The position numbers and the translations under genes are program-made. A model generated the notes under the pieces. It was given only the letters and a program-made list of their open reading frames with translations. It searched no databases and was not told the DNA's origin. From positions 1-45,120 of the forward strand of contig NZ_FTOQ01000024.1 of assembly GCF_900156805.1 (NCBI RefSeq): a DNA stretch of 45,120 nt. The letters run 5' to 3'. Positions within the stretch are counted from its first letter, which is position 1. Every line of letters begins with the position of its first letter. The DNA comes from Roseivivax lentus. Its GTDB lineage: Bacteria > Pseudomonadota > Alphaproteobacteria > Rhodobacterales > Rhodobacteraceae. Below, piece after piece: positions 40,528 through 45,120 of the stretch.

Positions 40528-42941
40528 CACATGCCCCTTCGGCCGAGCGACACCGCGCGAGCGATATCAGCGGCGACCTGCGTGCGGGATTGCCGGAAGC
40601 TTTCAGCGTCGCGGGCCATGATGGTAACATTGACCCCACCGCCGCCGTAGCTCTGTGCTTCACGCCGCGACAGCACCCGTTCGCCCCGCTGCAGGATTGC
40701 AGGCACCTCGTCGTGGCGGAGCCCTAGAACGCCGCCGGAGTGCATCCGAGGCGCAGCCGCGAACGCCATCGCCGGGACCATCCGGCCTGGCGCGGAGGCA
40801 CCTACCATGCCGCCTGCATGCAAGATGTTCGCAAAAATCCCGCCCGCACCCCCAAGCGCGCCGGAAAGCGCATTGGCGATCGGCCCGAGGATGAACCGCC
40901 GCGCCGCCAGCTTGGCGAGATCGGCCAACAGCGAGGTGACCAGACCGCGGAAGTCCAGCTTGCCGGACTTGACGAACTCGCCGACGGCGTTCTCAGCCGA
41001 CTGAAATGCACCAACCAGCGCCTGGCCGATATCACCGCCGATATCGCGGGCCTTGCTGGCATAGTCGGAAAGTGCAGCGGTGACCGCCTGCCAGCCGGTG
41101 ACGGCGGCTTCGGTATTGGGTTCGGCGGCGGCCGCTGCAGCCCCGGCCGCTGCGCCCGCACCGGCAGCGGCGCGTCCGGCATCACCAAGGGCTGTCTCAA
41201 AGCGGTCAGCTGCGTTGGTCGCCTCGGTCAGCGCGTCCGCGCCGCCTTCATCGCTGCCCCGCACTGCATCGCGCAGGGCCTGCCAGCTGGCGAGCGGCGC
41301 ACGCGCGCCTTCGGCCAGATCGCGAGCCGCCCCGCGATAGGTTTTGGCGGTGGCAAGCGCAGTATTGGCCGCCGCGGCGAGCCCGAGATCGGGCGCAGTG
41401 AGCGGATTGTCCTCAAAAGCGCGATCAAAGGCGGATTGTGCGGCGGTGGTCGCGGCTGTCGCAGCACCCTCAAAGCGGTTCTCGATCTGGCCCAGTTCGA
41501 GATCGGGAATGATCGAGATGCGCCGCTCGGAGCCGAGCGCTTCCAGCCCCTGGTTGATCCCGCCGATGAACGTGTTGATCCGCGAGACGACGCCGTTCAG
41601 CATCGCCTCGACGCCGTCGATCAGGCTGTTGGCCGCCTGAAACGCCAGATCGCCGATGGCCGCCGGGAGCATGCCCCAGATTGCCTTGATCGCCTCGTAT
41701 GCCCCCTCAAACGTGTTCGCGGCAGTGTTGCCAAAAGCCACCACGCTCTCGATGGCGCTCTGCATTCCGGAGGCAGCATCGGCCTTCAGATCGAAGAACA
41801 TCGCCGTGGCCGCAGCCCCCGCCGCTGCAGCCCCCATATTGATACGGTCCCACACGTCGACCGCGAGCTCCTTCAGGAGCGACATCGCCTCGCCGAAGCC
41901 GCCCGCACCGGAGACAAGGCGGGTGAACTGGTAGACGAGCTCGCCCGCGCCAACGATCAACGCCCCGATGCCGGTGCGGATCAGCGCGCCGCGCAATAGG
42001 ACCAGCGCCGTGGCGAGCCCACGGACCGACAGGGCAGCAACCGCCATCCCGGCGACCCAACGCCCTGCAAGAAAAGCCACAAACGTGGCGGCATAGGTGG
42101 TTAGACGGCCGATGTTGTCGAAAAGGCCTCGGATCGCGATGCCGAGTGGCCCGGTGCGGCTGGCCACGGCCGCCATGGCATTCGCGACCGCTTCCAGCGC
42201 GGGTGCCGCAGCGACCGCCAGCTGGTTCGACAGCCCGCGCCAGATCAGCCCCAGCCTTGAGATGGCGTCGTTCGTCCGCTCGATCTGGTCGGCGTCCTGC
42301 TCGGAGACCACGACACCGAAAGCGAGGACGTCCTCCGTCGCCTGACGCAGCGTCGCGGTGTCGATCCGCGACATGGCGATGGAGCCTTCCTCGCCGAAAA
42401 GCTGGCCTGCCAAGGCAGCGCGTTCGGCAGCAGGCACAAATTTCTCGATGGCGGCGTTAATGGCACCGACCCGCTGGTCCAGTGGCAGAGCGATCAGCTC
42501 GGTGGCGGAAAGGCCCAGTCGGTCCAGAGCGTCGGCTGCGGGACCAGTCCCTGCGGCCGCCTGGCTGAGGCGGCGCGTCAGATCCTTGGTGGCCTGCTCG
42601 ATGCCGGACATCGACACGCCCGCCAGTTCGCCCGCACGCTCCAGGGTCTGGATCGAGGCGACGGTGGTGCCGAGCGATTGCGCCAACTTCGCCTGCGCAT
42701 CCACGGTTTGCAGCCCGGATCGGACCATCGCAACGCCAGCAGCGGCTGCTGCAGCCACGGCGGCAGCGGCAGCCACACGGACCCGCCGCGAGAAGGCCGC
42801 GAGCCGTGTATTGGCCGCTTCCATTTCTCGGCTGAGGCGGCCGAAGCCGCGCGCCCCGGCTTCGCCCACGCCTTCCAACTCGGCGCGCACCTGTCGGCCA
42901 CCTACCGCAGCAAGGCGGACAGAAACGCGCTTCTCAGCCAT
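40527..42941 (-). CDS. Phage tail tape-measure protein
   Basis: An 804-residue, Ala-rich, mostly helical protein. The N-terminus has the lambda-type TMP opening (RVSVRLAAVGGRQVRAELEG) and a tail_length_tape_measure domain (GTTVASIQTLERAGELAGVS). Hydrophobic segments occur in the middle (WVAGMAVAALSVRGLATALV). The C-terminal part has AFQSAENAVGEFVKSGKLDF and a GLRHDEVPAILQRGERVLSR motif common in these proteins. It sets tail length and is ejected during infection. Its start overlaps the end of the frameshifted chaperone frame by 8 bp, exactly as in lambda-like tails. Confidence 0.9.
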   Translation of the reverse strand: MAEKRVSVRLAAVGGRQVRAELEGVGEAGARGFGRLSREMEAANTRLAAFSRRVRVAAAAAVAAAAAAGVAMVRSGLQTVDAQAKLAQSLGTTVASIQTLERAGELAGVSMSGIEQATKDLTRRLSQAAAGTGPAADALDRLGLSATELIALPLDQRVGAINAAIEKFVPAAERAALAGQLFGEEGSIAMSRIDTATLRQATEDVLAFGVVVSEQDADQIERTNDAISRLGLIWRGLSNQLAVAAAPALEAVANAMAAVASRTGPLGIAIRGLFDNIGRLTTYAATFVAFLAGRWVAGMAVAALSVRGLATALVLLRGALIRTGIGALIVGAGELVYQFTRLVSGAGGFGEAMSLLKELAVDVWDRINMGAAAAGAAATAMFFDLKADAASGMQSAIESVVAFGNTAANTFEGAYEAIKAIWGMLPAAIGDLAFQAANSLIDGVEAMLNGVVSRINTFIGGINQGLEALGSERRISIIPDLELGQIENRFEGAATAATTAAQSAFDRAFEDNPLTAPDLGLAAAANTALATAKTYRGAARDLAEGARAPLASWQALRDAVRGSDEGGADALTEATNAADRFETALGDAGRAAAGAGAAAGAAAAAAEPNTEAAVTGWQAVTAALSDYASKARDIGGDIGQALVGAFQSAENAVGEFVKSGKLDFRGLVTSLLADLAKLAARRFILGPIANALSGALGGAGGIFANILHAGGMVGASAPGRMVPAMAFAAAPRMHSGGVLGLRHDEVPAILQRGERVLSRREAQSYGGGGVNVTIMARDAESFRQSRTQVAADIARAVSLGRRGM

Positions 42942-43598
42942 TGGAATGATCCATCTGTTCGTTGAGTTTCGCGACCATCACCGCCTCGACGACGGGCAGC
43001 AGTTCGGCCATGGCGAGCGGCGGCACGCCGAGCGCGTCACCGAGCGCCAGTGCAGCCGACATGTCCCAGCCGATCACCGCGCCGGGCAGAACACGCAGCT
43101 GGCCGCCAAGACGGCCGACGAGGTCCCAGACCTGCCAGCCCTCCGGAGTTTCTGGACGGTTCAGCCGCGCCGGGCAGGTTTCACAGGCCGCTTCGCACGC
43201 TTCACAGTAGCGCTCGCCCCCGCCGAAGGACCACTCGGCAAGGGCGCTGAGACGTTTTTTTCCTGGTCCAGCAGCAGACCTTTGGAGACGTAGGTCAGCT
43301 GGAAAGCCTCGAAGATCGGCCAGATGTCGAGAAGCGCGTCGATGGCCTCTGGGCTGGGATCGATTAGATTGCCATCGGCGTCGCCGATACCCTCCCAAGC
43401 GAGAACTGCCCGGCGCGCCAGCGCCTTGGCGAAGGCAACAGCGCGTTCCTCTTCGGAAACATCCTCAGGAACCGCCTCGACGGCCGGATCGCTGCGCGTT
43501 GCAACCATCAGCGCCGTGGTCAGCGGGCGCAGCTGCACACGCACGCCGGGCGCAACGTCATGCCAGCGCGGTTGGTTCGTCAGATCGAGCGTCAGCAT
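42934..43598 (-). CDS. Tail assembly chaperone frameshift product (gpGT-like)
   Basis: This is the longer product made when ribosomes slip back one base on A AAA AAC at 43260-43254. The first 115 codons are shared with the short form. After the slip, reading continues RLSALAEWSFGGGERYCEAC to a stop at 42934, for 221 residues in total. The added domain has a Cys cluster (CEACEAACETC) and a helical end. In lambda, gpGT coats the tape measure and recruits tube subunits, and the ratio of short to long form is set by slip frequency. The slippery heptamer is in the correct frame and the position just before the tape-measure gene is exactly the expected one. Confidence 0.88.
43161..43598 (-). CDS. 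Tail assembly chaperone, short form (gpG-like)
   Basis: A 145-residue protein read without frameshifting. The N-terminal beta-rich part (LTNQPRWHDVAPGVRVQLRP) and helical part (EEERAVAFAKALARRAVLAW, then IDALLDIWPIFEAFQLTYVS) resemble tail assembly chaperones of siphoviruses. After the slippery site it ends in a basic tail (TVKRAKRPVKPARRG). The ATG at 43598 overlaps the stop of the tail-tube gene (TGATG). Confidence 0.8.
   Translation of the reverse strand: MLTLDLTNQPRWHDVAPGVRVQLRPLTTALMVATRSDPAVEAVPEDVSEEERAVAFAKALARRAVLAWEGIGDADGNLIDPSPEAIDALLDIWPIFEAFQLTYVSKGLLLDQEKNVSAPLPSGPSAGASATVKRAKRPVKPARRG
43254..43260 (-). promoter_or_regulatory. Programmed -1 ribosomal frameshift site
   Basis: The minus strand reads GAA AAA AAC GTC, so the heptamer A AAA AAC fits X XXY YYZ in the zero frame of the chaperone gene. 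A -1 slip joins the frame to the conserved overlapping ORF that ends at 42934. A pause element downstream, such as a pseudoknot, was not worked out. Confidence 0.88.
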
Positions 43599-44536
43599 CA
43601 ATATACCTCAATATCGTTGATCAGGGTTGCGGTGCACATCCGGCCGACCGTGCTGTCGCGCGCGGCCTGCCAGTCAAATGTGGCCTGCACGCCCTGAGGT
43701 CCGGAAATCTCGATGCGCGGGCGCGGCAGGTAGACGGCGTGCACGGTGAAGGTGAAACTTTCGCCAGAGGGCAGCACATAGGCGAACTCGACCTCGCAGG
43801 GATCGCCATTGATGGCCTGCGTCACAAGCGTTTGGTCGGCGAACCGCACCTCGATGGAGCCGGTCAGCGCGGCGATGGAGGGGTCTGCCCCGTCGATGCG
43901 ACCGTCCGAGCGGATGGTCTCAATCCGGTCGAGGTTGTTGGCATAGGTGATGTCGGCTGAAACCACGTTTCCGAGCGCCGAGCCATTGCGGGTGATCGCC
44001 CCGTTGAAATGGCCAAAGCGCTGCAATTCGAGAGCGGCGGGTGTCCCGGCGCTGGTCGTCGTGTCCACGGTCTCGCCCTGCGCCACCAGCCGCGCCGTCG
44101 CGGTCAGCAGCCCTGAGCGCTGCATCTGCCAATTGATCTGGTCGAGCACGCATCCGGAATACATCGCATAGCGCGGCACCTCGGGCATGCCGGTCTCGAT
44201 GGACATGCTGGGCAACGTCCAGGAGCCCGACTGGAACTCATGCGTCCAGGGGCCGGTGCCGGTCGTGGTTGGGTCACCAAAGGCTGCCTTCAGCCAGAAC
44301 CCAAAGGCCTCGGCGTCCAGCGGCACGACAACATCACCATCGGCGGTCACCGCATCCTTGATCGGCGCTAGCGGATCCCGGCCGTAACCCAGCAATTCCG
44401 AATTGAGCAGTGGTTGCTCCGCCCCCAGCGAGGTGCTGGCGAAGGGCATCTTGGTGAAACCGCCCACGGGCGGCGTTCCATAGGTCGTCTCGAACGCAAG
44501 CGCCATCTGCGCCCGCGCCCCTTGGGCTCGTGCCAT
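43598..44536 (-). CDS. Phage major tail tube protein
   Basis: A 312-residue protein of the phage_tail_2-like tube family: ALAFETTYGTPPVGGFTKMP at the N-terminus, WLKAAFGDPTTTGTGPWTHE, then YAMYSGCVLDQINWQMQRSG and ADITYANNLDRIETIRSDGR. These form the tube domain with an extra Ig-like part. It polymerises around the tape measure to build a non-contractile tail. A strong ribosome-binding site (AAGGAG) precedes the ATG at 44536. It is followed by the chaperone gene with a one-base overlap. Confidence 0.85.
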   Translation of the reverse strand: MARAQGARAQMALAFETTYGTPPVGGFTKMPFASTSLGAEQPLLNSELLGYGRDPLAPIKDAVTADGDVVVPLDAEAFGFWLKAAFGDPTTTGTGPWTHEFQSGSWTLPSMSIETGMPEVPRYAMYSGCVLDQINWQMQRSGLLTATARLVAQGETVDTTTSAGTPAALELQRFGHFNGAITRNGSALGNVVSADITYANNLDRIETIRSDGRIDGADPSIAALTGSIEVRFADQTLVTQAINGDPCEVEFAYVLPSGESFTFTVHAVYLPRPRIEISGPQGVQATFDWQAARDSTVGRMCTATLINDIEVY

Positions 44537-44560
44537 TGTGTTCTCCTTGGATTGTCGGGA

Positions 44561-44980
44561 TCAGGCCAGCGGGTCGGCCGTTGAATAATGCAGCACCACC
44601 GGGATCACGGCCGCTTTCAGGCTGGCCGTGCCCTCAACGGGCAGATCGACCGGTCGCGGTGCTTCCGCCTCGACCCAGTCGCAGAGGCCGCCTAGCGTCC
44701 GGTCCGCTGCAATTGTTGCTCCAATACTAGCGGTCAGCGTATCGAAGGCTGCGTCACGGTCGATGCCCTGCACGACCGCTTCGATCTCGGCCCGGTGCTG
44801 GTAGTGGTAGCGCAGTGGCGACAGTGTCACCTCGGGCTTTCCCGGCTCGCCATCGCGCAGGATCAGCAGGCCATCGGTCGGAACGCGCTCGGGCAGCACC
44901 TCGCCGCGCAGCGCGGTGGCGGGCAGCGTTGAGAGCCGCGCGTGCAGCGCAGTGAGGATGGTTTCTCGGGAGATGGGCAT
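44561..44980 (-). CDS. Tail terminator / completion-like protein
   Basis: A 139-residue protein. Its place directly before the tail-tube gene and its fold pattern (ETILTALHARLSTLP at the N-terminus, QHRAEIEAVVQGIDRDAAFD, and an end VVLHYSTADPLA) fit tail terminator or completion proteins of GTA-like clusters. Similar proteins have been mis-named acyl-CoA transferase. The ATG at 44980 was chosen over a TTG one codon earlier. It is the most upstream phage gene in the window. The IS1182-like element begins 45 bp further on and separates it from any head genes. Confidence 0.65.
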   Translation of the reverse strand: MPISRETILTALHARLSTLPATALRGEVLPERVPTDGLLILRDGEPGKPEVTLSPLRYHYQHRAEIEAVVQGIDRDAAFDTLTASIGATIAADRTLGGLCDWVEAEAPRPVDLPVEGTASLKAAVIPVVLHYSTADPLA

Positions 44981-45025
44981 CAATTTTCGCTATGTTGCGG
45001 GTGCAGGGAAGGTCGGCTTCGAACC

Positions 45026-45120
45026 TATTCCGTTGAAAAACTCGCCTTGCTTGAGGAGCTGACCGCTGATTCAATTTGGCTGCGGCAGCTTGAGGTGAAC
45101 GGTGATGATGGGGTCCCGGC
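45026..45120 (+). mobile_element. Start of a second IS1182-like element
   Basis: The last 95 bp match 14371-14465 with one mismatch seen, in the same orientation. They contain the IS end and the transposase start. The element continues beyond the window, so its integrity is unknown. It sits directly upstream of the tail terminator gene and has probably cut the tail module off from its promoter and head genes. Confidence 0.85.

Noticed and set aside
40740-41999. Long plus-strand open frame of 419 codons across the tape-measure gene
   Set aside because: High-GC antisense shadow of the tape-measure protein with Arg/Gly-rich low-information sequence and no homology pattern.

Overview
The window is high-GC DNA with dense, overlapping genes, a GTA-like phage tail module and IS6/IS1182-type elements. 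This gene content suggests an alphaproteobacterium of the Rhodobacterales (Paracoccus, Rhodobacter or Roseobacter-like). That assignment is an inference from gene families. There is no rRNA or tRNA gene to confirm it.

Layout. (1) 1-771 is insertion-sequence debris: an IS6-family transposase whose 3' part is replaced in frame by an IS110-type transposase segment, then an 88-bp inverted-repeat element. (2) 885-9652 is an accessory metabolic and stress region. It holds NmrA-like NAD(P)-binding proteins, a beta-carbonic-anhydrase-like protein, a haloalkane-dehalogenase-like hydrolase, a membrane protein, DUF1330 and SRPBCC proteins and a LysE exporter. AraC, TetR and LysR regulators are each divergent from their likely targets. 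(3) 9659-10475 is an IS6 element with a nonsense-mutated transposase. (4) 10511-14313 is a lower-GC segment with LysR, a methyltransferase, two small membrane proteins and a dienelactone hydrolase. It ends at a truncated IS1182-like element at 14371. (5) 15179-17078 holds a tyrosine recombinase and a small HTH protein. (6) 17234-32005 is a complete BREX phage-defence operon: brxR (WYL), brxE, brxA, brxB, brxC, pglX (split into two overlapping ORFs), pglZ, brxL. (7) 32019-44980, minus strand, is a phage lysis and siphovirus/GTA-like tail module. In transcription order it runs: tail terminator, tail tube, tail chaperone with a programmed -1 frameshift, tape measure, DUF2460, DUF2163, NlpC/P60, megatron/TIM-barrel baseplate protein (frameshifted by a 38-bp tandem duplication), DUF2793 fibre, DUF6127, M15 endolysin, i-spanin, o-spanin. 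(8) 45026-45120 is the start of a second IS1182-like copy in the same orientation as the one at 14371.

How it fits together. The defence operon lies between an integrase and the lysis end of a decayed prophage or tail module, and the whole block is bounded by direct IS1182-like repeats about 30.7 kb apart. BrxC, PglX, PglZ, BrxA, BrxB and BrxL match the type I BREX set. BrxE, which the published typing scheme places in type 6, is an extra gene here. PglX is a mosaic: its target-recognition part is visibly AT-richer than its methyltransferase core, and the coding frame breaks right after the catalytic half. The tail module looks like a once-functional phage that is now disabled.
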